Positions 54,795 to 64,000 of a stretch of 64,000 bases of DNA are shown here, one piece after another. This DNA comes from Saccharomycopsis fibuligera x Saccharomycopsis cf. fibuligera (lineage: Eukaryota > Ascomycota > Saccharomycetes > Ascoideales > Saccharomycopsidaceae), in the NCBI GenBank assembly GCA_001936135.1, contig CP012818.1:1240001-1304000 (forward strand). The letters are read 5' to 3'. Positions within the stretch are counted from its first letter, which is position 1. Every line of letters begins with the position of its first letter. A program made the position numbers and the translations under genes. The notes below the pieces were generated by a model that was given only the letters and a program-made list of their open reading frames with translations, ran no database searches and was not told the DNA's origin.

Positions 54795-57710
54795 TGAGAA
54801 ATTAAGGGAATGGCGACGGTTTTGAATTGCAATTGCGACCGATATAAATGGCTCTGCTTCAAAAAAAGATGATTGTCTTGAATTACTACTGATACTATGA
54901 AATAATTTCAATAAAATGACTGCTATTTCTTATGGGTTGCGTGATAAAGCCGTAAACAAGAGTAGTCTGTAGAGTTTTTGTTTATGAAAACACAAAGTAG
55001 ACAGACAGTCTTGAAAGGCAAAAGATGAGTGAGAAACGTAACTAGATGAAAACAAAACAAATTAGCTACACTTATGAATGTGCTCTTCGATGGCTTGTGG
55101 TGTTTATAATGAAAATGGATTTGTCGATTTTGTTTTCCTTGCTGTTGTAGCTCACTTTAACAAAGAAGAAAGAGTTAAAAAAGAAAATGACTGCGAATTG
55201 GGAACGGAGGGACAAGCGTGCGCAAAATAAGGTTGAGAGCCAAAGCTGACGGACAAAAACCCGGGGGCAGCACAAATGAATGTGTGTGAGTATGTGTTGT
55301 GTGGGAAATTGAGAAGATTAGCAGTTAAACTACAAGCAACAACAAAGGATTTAAGGATGATAATCTTTATCGCAACAACTGGTAGGGAGAGAATAGGATG
55401 AAAGAACAGTCAAAAATACCATAAAATACCAGAAACTCGGGGACTAAACGGCCAGAAAGTCTGCTGGCGACAAGAGAATGGGCCCTCAGAGTTGTTTTAT
55501 ATTTATTTGTTTGGCCATTTTTTGGTTGTTCTCCCTGCCCAAAAACACCCGCAGGGCCCTATGCATATAGGTGCATTGCAGTGTTAAAGGTTACACTATG
55601 AGACATAAACATGCGTTGGTATGCGGTTTTCTGTTTGTTTTCTACGATGCGGTAGGTGGATGCATGCATCTGCATATCACTACATCATGAAACATTATAC
55701 GTTGCAGCATGAGACATTAAAGCATACATAAAATATGTGTTTAGCTGCCAAGTTATGTCTACTGCTTTTGGGCCTAGGGCTGCAGATAGAATGATTTCCA
55801 GATACAATGTACTGGTGAGATTAGACCATCAAATGTTTTGCAAAATTATAGCCCAATTGACATGGAGTAAATTGCTTTTGACGTCTTTGGTGCTAGCTGC
55901 TATAATCTTGGCTTAACCATCAGTATTGTCTGTTTCGGGGAATTTCATCTTCGCAAGTAAAACAGCATGTTCGAATCAATCAATAAGATGACACATACCT
56001 TAAGTTCATTAGTATGCAGTGCGGTGCTTTCTGGTCCTTGCCAGGTTGGACATAATTTACTTCCTAGATCTAAACTGCAAGACATGAATCGTTCAAAACA
56101 AGTAGCACTCGAATTCTACAGCGGGCAGCCTCAGAAATTAACACTTATTCAACCTATGCCAGATCTTTTATTTGGCTCGATCCGTAACACATTTAGCGGC
56201 CGTTGAAAGTAACTTGTCTTCATGTCTTGTGACTTGAGCTGTTTAACCGGTGGTCTCAACTAATGCTGTCTTCTAATAAGCTTGATTTGGCGATTCATTT
56301 ATTTTGTCAACTGTGATTTTATTTGTTTCGCCCTTTGCCTCGAACGGGGTTTTCTGAAGTTCAGCACACTGATTACAGCTATTACATTTTAAACATTTGT
56401 TCCATTTTACGCGCAAATTTCGCTATTGTCGTTCAAGGGATGCGAAAATTGCTAAAACAAGTTCTGCTATACTGCAACGTTAAGCACGACTCAAACCGCT
56501 AAAGCACCACATGGCTTAAGTTTGCAACTTAGGTACTACACCGGTACCTATTAAAATTTAAACTAAAGCGACCGGGCCCTTAACTTCCAGGCTGCAGTGG
56601 TCAAAAAAATTAACTTGTGAGCACTGGTAGAGAAAAAAAAAAAGAGTGGGATGTCATAGGCACGTTTTTGGTGTATTTTTTACTTGGTATGTAGCATTTT
56701 GACTGTCTTTTGAGTTGGTCTAACAAGGGCATAACTTTTCTGTTCTTCGTTCTTGATTCAACCAAGTTGTCTGATAAATTCACAATAATGAGTCGAAAAT
56801 ATAATACGTTGGCTTTTCGGAGCAAAGAATTGATCTGGCTGGGAGTTTTAAGGTCGAAAAAGAGCAGTGAAGCTTGAAAGAAACAGTCCCTACTATATTG
56901 AGGTTTTGTCTTCTTTGCTTTAATTGCTCGCACTTATTTCTCTGGATTTTGATCGAACATTAAGTAAAATCCTGAATCTACAATATCGTTCCTTTTCTAT
57001 GTTTTTGATGTCTAATATAATTCAAAGTAATTTACTTCGCATGTATAATAATAGAAATTTCGAATATTTGCTGAGAAGATCCGGCCAAAAGTTGGTTTCA
57101 AAGCTTACCTGAGGTTTTCCCGCAGCCAAGAAACTCAACTGAATAAACAGTTTCCTGTTTCCTCCTCAGAAACATCCTGCGCTAGTCAAGAACATTCAAG
57201 TTTAACTAAAATGTCACTTCCCTTGCACCGTTGATGGCACGCCCTCACCTAGTTTAGCACCAAACTTTCTATTTCATTAGCATGTTACAGATATCCGTGT
57301 TTACTAGACTATTAAGTTTAGCCGTAAAGAGCTTATTAAACTCAAAACTTAAAGTTTGATTTTCATTCGTTTTTTCTTGTTGTCGGGCTATTTGCGCCAA
57401 CTAAAGTAAAAACCGCGCACTGCTTCTTATTCCCTGCATGGTTCGCAAGAGATGATATAAAATGATGGCGGTATTTCTATTGCATTTAGAGTAAGGGATT
57501 TTTCTTTTGTCTCATGGATGGTCGAGCAGTTTGTCATAAGCTGCTGCTTTTGATTAGCTAAAGGTAATTCTTTCACTGGCTCAAATAATGTAAAGTGATT
57601 TTTTGCATTGACGCAAAATCACGCATCAGAACGCGGTGAGCTGTTCAAATTTGGACTAGCGAGCGATAAAAATAGTAAAAAGGAACCAATACAAGGACGA
57701 TGAGTTGCAG

Positions 57711-57730
57711 CCGTTGGCTATAGCCAACGG
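57711..57730. repeat. perfect 20-bp palindrome
   Basis: CCGTTGGCTA followed immediately by its exact reverse complement, with no spacer. Confidence 0.85.
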
Positions 57731-60659
57731 TTATATAGGAACAAACATTTAGAAGAGAATAAGAAATTCTATCTCAGCGGTTTTGTGCACGAAACTTAAG
57801 GCTTTCGCAGTTTTGAAAATTTTTTGACAATCCATTCATACAACTTTTGGGTTTGTGAACCATATATCGAATTGCTTCATAGCATACGTTCTATTCAGTT
57901 ATTTTTAGTGGGATTTTTATGTCTTGCATAAACGTCATATAGCGCCGAATCCAATGCCTCTTTTGGGAAAGTTTGTGTTCCGGGCCGACCTGTTTTGGTT
58001 TTTTTTTGTGTGCCTGATGAAGATCAGTCAAAAAAATATTCAGGAACATCTGCGTTGAGGATGATTATTATAGAAGTGATAATGGAAATAATGGATAGAA
58101 TGTCTTTTCCAGAAAATCCTTTAGTTGATGTCTTAGAAAAGCCCATGCCACGCCAATATTGGGTGTATTGGAAATTCAATGTGTTCGGATTGCAGTTATG
58201 ATTCAATTAAGTTATTAATTAAACAGGTAAGCGTATTAGAAGTTTCGCCAGTATTTCACAATTGTGACATCAATGCAAACATGTAGAATTTAATTTTTAA
58301 AAAAAGTTTAATTACCAGTTGTGAGTACTATTCTACTTTTTTGTTTCTGTACTGACTAATAGTACTAGATCAGTACAGCACCCATGAAGTGTGAACGATC
58401 AGCAGCAGAAAAACCGAAATATAAAATACAACTTGGTTCAAAAAAAGAAGAAAAAAAAAAGACACACGACCTTACACAAGATGAAATGTCTTTTGAAAAC
58501 ACTTATATAAAGCACAGTGTGTAATGCTGGCTTCTTAATCACCTTGAACATATATTCTCTGCCGATTCAATAAATTTTTTGTATGTCAGAACTAACCGCA
58601 GGATAGGGCTCATAGCACCAAAGCAGTATAAATTGGATAACAAACCTACAAATCTTAGATTACAAGAAGGAAAAAACACCAGAAAAGTTTTTGCCCGCGG
58701 CGCCCAGCTACTAAACAAAAACTTTTTTTTAGCAGTTTCTGTCCCAATGAGATGAAAAAAGTGGGAATCCAAAGCGTTGAAAAAAAAGCAATAAATTGGA
58801 AAAAATTCGAAAACTGCGGTACCAGAAGCTCCATACTACATATTGTTGGGCTGTATCACAAAAGCAACAAGAGGTGTACTTGAGAGACACAAATGCAATT
58901 TATTTTTAAATGGGCCAAATAAAACTGTTTGAAAGATGCGATTAAAAAAAACCGCTGCAAAAAGCAAAGAAAAAATATTCTGTACATATACAACAAATAT
59001 GTAAGATTTTGTTATTGTCAGCATTTGGTAGTGCCGGGAGAATTTTTGGATAATACGGGAGTTACGCGTGTTTTGCATAATACCTGCATAATGCAGTCAC
59101 CTTTTGTATTTTTTTTTTTTTCATCGTTTCTCGTTTTAGCCCTTTGGACAACTCCTGATAGTGGAAAGCTTTCGTATGGTGCAGGGCACCAGCCCAACAA
59201 ACCTTTTGACAATGCTGTGCCCAGTTGCTGCTGTTAAGAATTTCAAACTTTAGGGTTTTTTTGCTGTCAAGCACTAGTTATATTTCTGCTTGGGATTCAA
59301 CGCCGTTGACACTTCTAGAAAATCACACTGGTGGCCAGAGCAACTTACAGTCCCGCTGCCGTTTTAGTTATTTCAACTTGTAGCCTCTCTTTACGTCACT
59401 ACACCCTTGCATTTATGGGCTTTCTCCCAGACCTACAGTTTCGAGGAGATCCGCCAACATAGCAGATTGAAATGGTCGCAACGGCATTTCGAACATCGAA
59501 GGGCATTTTTCTCCGGAAACAAAATAATAGAGGGTAGTACCCTTGGGTTATTTGGCTATTTTTGAATCATTAAATGAACTAATTAAGTGCTCGTTTGTTT
59601 ACTTATCATAGCACGAATAACAATATATGTTTGAACAACAATCATTAATCTGGGAGATAGCATGCGTGCGTGCACTTGATCCTGCTTTCGTAATTTTCCA
59701 GTCTTAAGCAAGTGTGCCTAATTTTCGTTTTAGTCCGCTTCCCAAAAAAGAAAAAGAAAGAGAGAAAGAAAATCGTCTTTCTTTCCGCACTTGGGACCGT
59801 GAGGTCTCAGACACCTGGTTTTGCAAGCGATAGAGCCTCGATCGCTAGCAAATGCTACGTGGTCATTTAAAACGAGGAGAATACTCACATCAAGAGCATC
59901 TTTTTGCGGAAAAGGTAGGCAACATCCAGGTCGGGTAGTGCAAAAAGTCAGCGATTTGAGGCAAGTAAACCACAGCAACTCTCTGGGTAAAACTTGGGCA
60001 AAAAAAGGCAGACCGCACATACGTTTTTCAGGTGTTTGACCAAACGGAAATTAAAGTTTACACCACAAAGTTAAGTTGAAACACCCTCAATATGTATTGA
60101 GACGAGAACAATTCTAGCCAGCCCGTTTAGAGTCAAGAAAAGGTTGGCTTTTTCGGCAGAGTCTCTGAATGCGAGTTCTGGTTTTCAAGAGAATCTCACC
60201 TTTTTGACCCTGTTCTTTGAATCTTGCAATCAGGCGCGCCGGTGACTGTTGTCACAGAACTTTCAAGTTGACCCCCGCGCCAAACCTTATACTTCGAAGG
60301 GGCTCTCTTTTTTTCCCAAAATGACAGCTGCAGCAAGGAGCTCCACAGCTTTTTTTTTTTGAAAATAAGTCAAACTTTAACCTGCTGAAAAATCATAATT
60401 ACAAGAGTACACCAAGCACTATTCTCAGAACGACCAACAACAACACCGGCGGCTTGTTTTCTTTATTTCCTCCCTTGGCCAAATGCCATTCTGCTTTGAG
60501 CAGTCGTTTTGATCACTCTGTTTTTTTTTTTTTTTTTTTTTTTTTTTTCGTTGTTGTTTTTTTTTTCGTTGTTGTTGCCGCTGGCCTGGATGCAGTATCC
60601 CTTCCAAGGGAACCTTTGTTGGCTTCAGTAAATGGCCTCCCCTGTTGAAGTTTCCTTAC

Positions 60660-60697
60660 TTTCAGCTACTTTCAGCTACTTTCAGCTACTTCCAGCT
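60660..60697. repeat. 10-bp tandem repeat, about four copies
   Basis: Three copies of TTTCAGCTAC and a fourth reading TTCCAGCTA, in the distal HSF1 upstream region. Confidence 0.8.
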
Positions 60698-61171
60698 AAC
60701 CATCAGAGTGCTTTGTGCCTGCAATGGAAAAGGAAGCAAGTCAAGTCAGACAGGTTATGCCGAACTCGCTTGCAGCGGTTGTGTCTTGTTACGCTTTTTC
60801 CTGCAAAACTGAATATCTGTAAAACAGTGACAAGATTGCTGCGCGCTTATCTGTAGTGGGAAATGACCTCCTTTTAGGAAATTTTTCGAAGCTCGGCTCA
60901 ACACACCACCGGCACTGCCACAGTCGCCACAGAGCCAGACAAAGCCAAAACCAAAGGGGCTCGCTTGGAGGCTGGGCCGACTACAGTCCGCAAGAGCGGG
61001 AGAGAGAGAGAGAGAGCTGTTGCAATCTCCCTCACCGGCAAAAACGCTGAGAAAGCGCCAGAGGAATGCGGCGGTAAGCGAAAGTGCTGGTGTTCACAGC
61101 CAACCAACTCCAGCACCGCACCGAACGAACAGAGCGCCTTACTAATGCGCTTCGTAACAGAAAAGTAAGCC

Positions 61172-61173
<2 letters not shown>

Positions 61174-61206
<33 letters not shown>
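61174..61206. repeat. T homopolymer, 33 bp
   Basis: An unbroken T run about 1.5 kb before HSF1. Confidence 0.9.
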
Positions 61207-61891
61207 CTTTTCCTTTTTCTTCCTCTCCCGGATCTCCACTACGACGGAACGCTGTACCAACGCCAGCCAGGACGCCCAAAGCAGATGCAAATGCGAGAAG
61301 AGCCGGTGTGAGTACAGAAGACAGGTACCTGAATTGCAAAATTCTGCATTAGAGCGGCCCAGGCGCCATTAAGAGTAATTGACATTCTAGGCGTGAATGG
61401 AGACAGCCAAGATACTGAAGAGCTGCAAGCTTGTTCAGCTAGAACTTGCTAGCGATAGTTCCAAAGTCCTGTAGTGCGTCTTTATTCCTTGATGACAAGA
61501 TGGATTATTGCGTCATGGGGGAAAGAGCCCCGCTGTCCACTTTCGAGCCCAGCAGTAGGGAGCTGCCCCTAAACCAGGAATTCAGCAAAAAACAAACAAA
61601 AAAACAAACAAGCAAACAAACAAGCAAACGAAAAAAAAAAAAGAAAAAAAAAAATTAATAAAAACCGCTCAAGTTCGGCTAGCGAGCTTGTCAGGTGAGG
61701 GCTAGCTGAACGGCTCGGGCGCGGGCCTGTCAGTGGAGAGCCGAGCGCACTTGCCAGCTTGCGAGGCATTTACACTTTGAGCCAGCGTACTGGTTGGATA
61801 CGGTTTAGCACAAAACAAGACACAAGCTAGATCCTGATTCCTTGAAAGCCACCGGTTGGCGCAAGGCTGGTCTCTCGCAGTGATTGCGCGT

Positions 61892-61921
61892 GCCACGGGC
61901 GGCCGAGCCACGGGCGGCCGA
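61892..61921. repeat. 15-bp GC-rich tandem duplication
   Basis: Two exact head-to-tail copies of GCCACGGGCGGCCGA. Confidence 0.85.
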
Positions 61922-62194
61922 GGGCGTCTGTACTGCCTGTGGCGAGTGCACTAACGGATTACACCGCTGCTGCGCACTGGCCGTCATCGGTGATACGATC
62001 GTAGTTACTGCAGTCCCTTCCGCCTTCCGCCCCTGAGCGACACTGGCAAAGAAACAAGCACATGTGCACGGGGGGAGGGGGGAGCCTGTAAGCCGCCATC
62101 TAGGGAGGCGTCCCGGTGCGTGTACACCCGTTGAGAGCCCCGTGTAAGGTATTACCCTGCCCTGTCCCTCATTGTCTGCGGAGGCTCTGGAGTC

Positions 62195-62207
62195 TTCTGG
62201 AAAGTTC
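62195..62207 (+). promoter_or_regulatory. heat-shock element, three perfect units
   Basis: TTC-TG-GAA-AG-TTC, alternating nGAAn pentamers with exact 5-bp spacing, 491 bp before the HSF1 ATG. Three CAGTTCCATC-type direct repeats follow at 62209-62234. Confidence 0.75.
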
Positions 62208-62351
62208 CATCCAGTTCCATCCAGTTCCATCCAGCTCGGTGGCGATCGACAGCGCACGGGTACCGGCGGAGCCCCCGGGTGGCGCTAATAACTGGCACAT
62301 GCTGCAGAATCCGGAAGAAAAAAAAAAGCGACAAGACTGCAAAAGTCGTAG

Positions 62352-62364
62352 GAATTTTCTAGAA
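62352..62364 (+). promoter_or_regulatory. heat-shock element, three perfect units
   Basis: GAA-TT-TTC-TA-GAA, perfect spacing, 334 bp before the HSF1 ATG and about 20 bp before a TATA-like element. Confidence 0.78.
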
Positions 62365-62383
62365 TCGCCCGCGGTCGTCAGAG

Positions 62384-62389
62384 TATAAG
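62384..62389 (+). promoter_or_regulatory. TATA-like element of HSF1
   Basis: TATAAG, about 310 bp before the ATG and directly downstream of the second heat-shock element. The following leader contains no ATG. Confidence 0.4.
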
Positions 62390-62564
62390 GAGCGGGCGTT
62401 TTTCCATCTGATTCTTTTTGGTTCCGCAAAACTGTGTTTTGTTCTGCTCTGTTCTGCTCTGCTCTGCTCTGTTCACACACTCTCTCATTTCCTCCCGCAC
62501 CACTAACCCACAGTACCTGTCTCTCTGAATCGCACTGCTAATCGCCGCACCGTTTCGTTAGACC

Positions 62565-62592
62565 GCAATACCGCAATACCGCAATACCGCAA
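62565..62592. repeat. CCGCAATA short tandem repeat in HSF1 leader
   Basis: Three CCGCAATA units and a fourth ending CCGCAAAA. A TCTGTTCTGC-type repeat lies at 62437-62471 in the same leader. Confidence 0.8.
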
Positions 62593-62697
62593 AACCTCTC
62601 CATTCGCAAGCGCTTACTAGCTACGTTTCCACCACTTCTGCCATTGCCTGCCATTGCCTCCTCCCTCTTTTGTCCCTTGCCGCTTGCTGATTTCCTC

Positions 62698-64000
62698 ATG
62701 AGTAACTATGGAGTTTCAAACAACGTCTTTGCCCCGGTGGTCAACAGAGATACTAACACTAGCAATGGCAGCGCGGCCCCCGCTGTCAGCAACATCGCCG
62801 CTGCTCCTCAGCCTCTCGCAAACCCGGTGGGTTCTGGTGCTTTCGCCAGCCCCCTGAACCAGCTAGCAGCGCTTACCAGGAATCCAAATTTTGCAACTGG
62901 AAATAGCTCCATCAGCGGCGGGTCCTCCTCCTCCTCCAACAACAACAACAACAATAACAATAACAACAACGACTCATTGCAGGTGGCATCGCCAAACCTC
63001 AACCAGTACTATAGCGCGTTGTACAATAGCTTGCTTGAAGACTACTCTCATAACGCTAGCCCAGCAGCAGTCGGTAATGTCTCTAGTGCTGCCAACTCCC
63101 CGGCAATGCTCGCCAACCCTGATCTCAAGGCCAGTTTCGATTTGCTTAAAGGCTTGAAGAAAGATACCAACAATACGAGTAACGCCTCTAGCGACGGCGA
63201 CGGCGGCAGCAGCAGCAGCAGCAAAAACGACAATAACAATAACAATAACAGTACCCCTCAAAACGGTAATGGGTCGATGCTCGCACCAATCAAGAACGAA
63301 AATGAGTTGCTAAGCAAAAAGAAGTCCTCTGCTCCTCAGCCTAAGGCCAGGCCTGCATTCGTCATGAAACTTTGGTTGATGGTCAATGACACAAGCAACT
63401 CCCAGTTCATCCAATGGTCTGATGATGGGAAAAGTTTCAAGGTTCTCAATAGAGAGGCGTTCATGAAAAATATTTTGCCCAAGTACTTTAAGCACTCAAA
63501 CTTTTCTAGTTTTGTCAGACAGCTAAACATGTACGGGTGGCATAAAGTGCAAGATTTGAGCGCCGGAACCATAAATTCTGGCGTCAGTGCCAACGATGAG
63601 GTTTGGCAGTTCGAAAGCCCGTTTTTCCAAAGAGGCAGAGAAGACTTGCTAGACAAGATTGTAAGAAACAAGTCAAGTAAAAGCTCCAAGCACGACGAAA
63701 GTGAGGAGTTGGACATGAATTTGTTGGTAACCGAACTATCGCGAATCAAGTCAAATCAAAGTTTAATTGCTGACGATTTGCGAAGAGTAAGAAAAGATAA
63801 TAGTTTGCTTTGGCAGGAAATTTTCTTAACCAGAGAAAAATACAATAAACAAAATGAAACTTTATCTTCGATTCTTCGATTCATTGCTTCAATCTTTCAG
63901 AATAATGGTAATATAAACGCAAGAGAAATAGGGTTTGATCCTACTGGCAACAACGCTTTAATGGCAGCATTATATGATAGCAAAAAAAATGGCGACAGTG
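62698..64000 (+). CDS. HSF1: heat shock transcription factor HSF1 (5' part, cut by window end)
   Basis: 434 residues of a longer protein, open to the last base. The N-terminal 215 residues are Asn/Ser/Ala-rich with poly-Asn and poly-Ser runs. The HSF-type winged-helix domain (about 219-325) reads FVMKLWLMVND, FIQWSDDGKSFKVLN, LPKYFKHSNFSSFVRQLNMYGWHKV, then EVWQFESPFFQRGREDLLDKI. The recognition helix (SNFSSFVRQLNMYGWHK) is intact. A heptad-repeat trimerisation region follows (about 337-402, LVTELSRIKSNQSLIADDLRRV, FLTREKYNKQ). Hsf1 trimers bind nGAAn repeats and drive chaperone genes; it is essential in S. cerevisiae and C. albicans. Two perfect heat-shock elements lie in its own upstream region. 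The activation domain lies beyond the window. Confidence 0.95.
   Translation, partial: MSNYGVSNNVFAPVVNRDTNTSNGSAAPAVSNIAAAPQPLANPVGSGAFASPLNQLAALTRNPNFATGNSSISGGSSSSSNNNNNNNNNNNDSLQVASPNLNQYYSALYNSLLEDYSHNASPAAVGNVSSAANSPAMLANPDLKASFDLLKGLKKDTNNTSNASSDGDGGSSSSSKNDNNNNNNSTPQNGNGSMLAPIKNENELLSKKKSSAPQPKARPAFVMKLWLMVNDTSNSQFIQWSDDGKSFKVLNREAFMKNILPKYFKHSNFSSFVRQLNMYGWHKVQDLSAGTINSGVSANDEVWQFESPFFQRGREDLLDKIVRNKSSKSSKHDESEELDMNLLVTELSRIKSNQSLIADDLRRVRKDNSLLWQEIFLTREKYNKQNETLSSILRFIASIFQNNGNINAREIGFDPTGNNALMAALYDSKKNGDS

Larger units (their letters stand above)
54781..62697. other. 7.9-kb divergent intergenic region of NRG1-like gene and HSF1
   Basis: No frame with a recognisable motif is present (all 130 codons or less, mostly overlapping on both strands). 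Contents are a uORF at 54780-54794, a 20-bp palindrome (57711-57730), a two-unit heat-shock-like site (59313-59320), a 10-bp repeat TTTCAGCTAC (60660-60697), a 33-bp T run (61174-61206), a GC-rich stretch (61.65-62.40 kb), two perfect heat-shock elements (62195-62207, 62352-62364) and a TATA-like box. Long upstream regions are known for regulator genes in Candida. This region probably holds regulatory DNA and possibly non-coding transcripts. Confidence 0.5.

Noticed and set aside
55967-56206. 79-codon plus-strand frame in the NRG1-HSF1 interval
   Set aside because: It has no domain or signal and is about the length expected by chance in 8 kb.
58014-58040. Box C/D snoRNA-like TGATGA...CTGA pattern
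   Set aside because: Only isolated short matches were seen, with no terminal stem or paired C and D boxes at the right spacing.
62480-62515. 5'-UTR intron of HSF1 (an ACTAACCCACAG acceptor-like sequence)
   Set aside because: No GTATGT-type donor was found at a sensible distance upstream, and the first ATG is unaffected.

Overview
This window looks like nuclear DNA from a budding yeast (Saccharomycotina). The genes are fungal, AT-rich and mostly uninterrupted. Six short introns can be placed, with GTATGT-type donors and (T)ACTAAC branch points 10-13 nt before the acceptor AG. The set includes TSC2, a U2AF35-type splicing factor and RTF2 next to ordinary yeast genes (HSF1, HPT1, COX14, ARC18, MAK11, ROM2, NGL2). 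CTG codons are nearly absent from the long ROM2 exon and from the conserved domains I checked by eye. This fits, but does not prove, a CUG-Ser clade species related to Candida/Lodderomyces. Proteins are described with the standard code, so if CUG is reassigned a few Leu would be Ser.

Layout. 1-9.7 kb, all minus strand: a CNH-domain RhoGEF-like protein with a degenerate GEF core, U2AF35, and a vacuolar-type Ca2+/H+ exchanger. 9.8-20 kb: a Gcr1/Hot1-type DNA-binding protein (-), a secreted endonuclease/phosphatase-fold enzyme (+), and the WD-repeat ribosome-biogenesis factor MAK11 (-). 20-30 kb: TSC2 (+), RTF2 (-, spliced), COX14 (+), ARC18 (-, two introns). 30-38 kb: ROM2 (+, two introns), then a small basic protein of the YMR295C/YGR273C type (-). 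39-45 kb: a GPI-anchored Ser/Thr-rich cell-surface protein (-), tRNA-Val(AAC) (+), a cysteine-free glutaredoxin-like membrane protein (-), and NGL2 (-). 46.7-64 kb: HPT1 (+, one intron), an NRG1-like two-finger repressor (-), and the 5' part of HSF1 (+), which is cut by the window end.

The window has only 18 protein genes and one tRNA. It holds a 5.1-kb gene-free convergent interval (47.6-52.7 kb) and a 7.9-kb divergent interval between the NRG1-like gene and HSF1. Several genes share themes: cell-wall and actin signalling (ROM2, the RhoGEF-like paralogue, ARC18), nutrient and stress control (TSC2, NRG1-like, HSF1, Gcr1/Hot1-like, Ca2+ exchanger), and RNA processing (U2AF35, NGL2, MAK11).

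The most notable observations are two perfect three-unit heat-shock elements upstream of HSF1 itself, a four-codon uORF whose stop overlaps the NRG1-like start (TAATG), a glutaredoxin-fold protein with no cysteine at all, two genes whose first coding exon is only two codons long, and a roughly 45-residue Asp-rich tract inserted in the Rap-GAP domain of TSC2.
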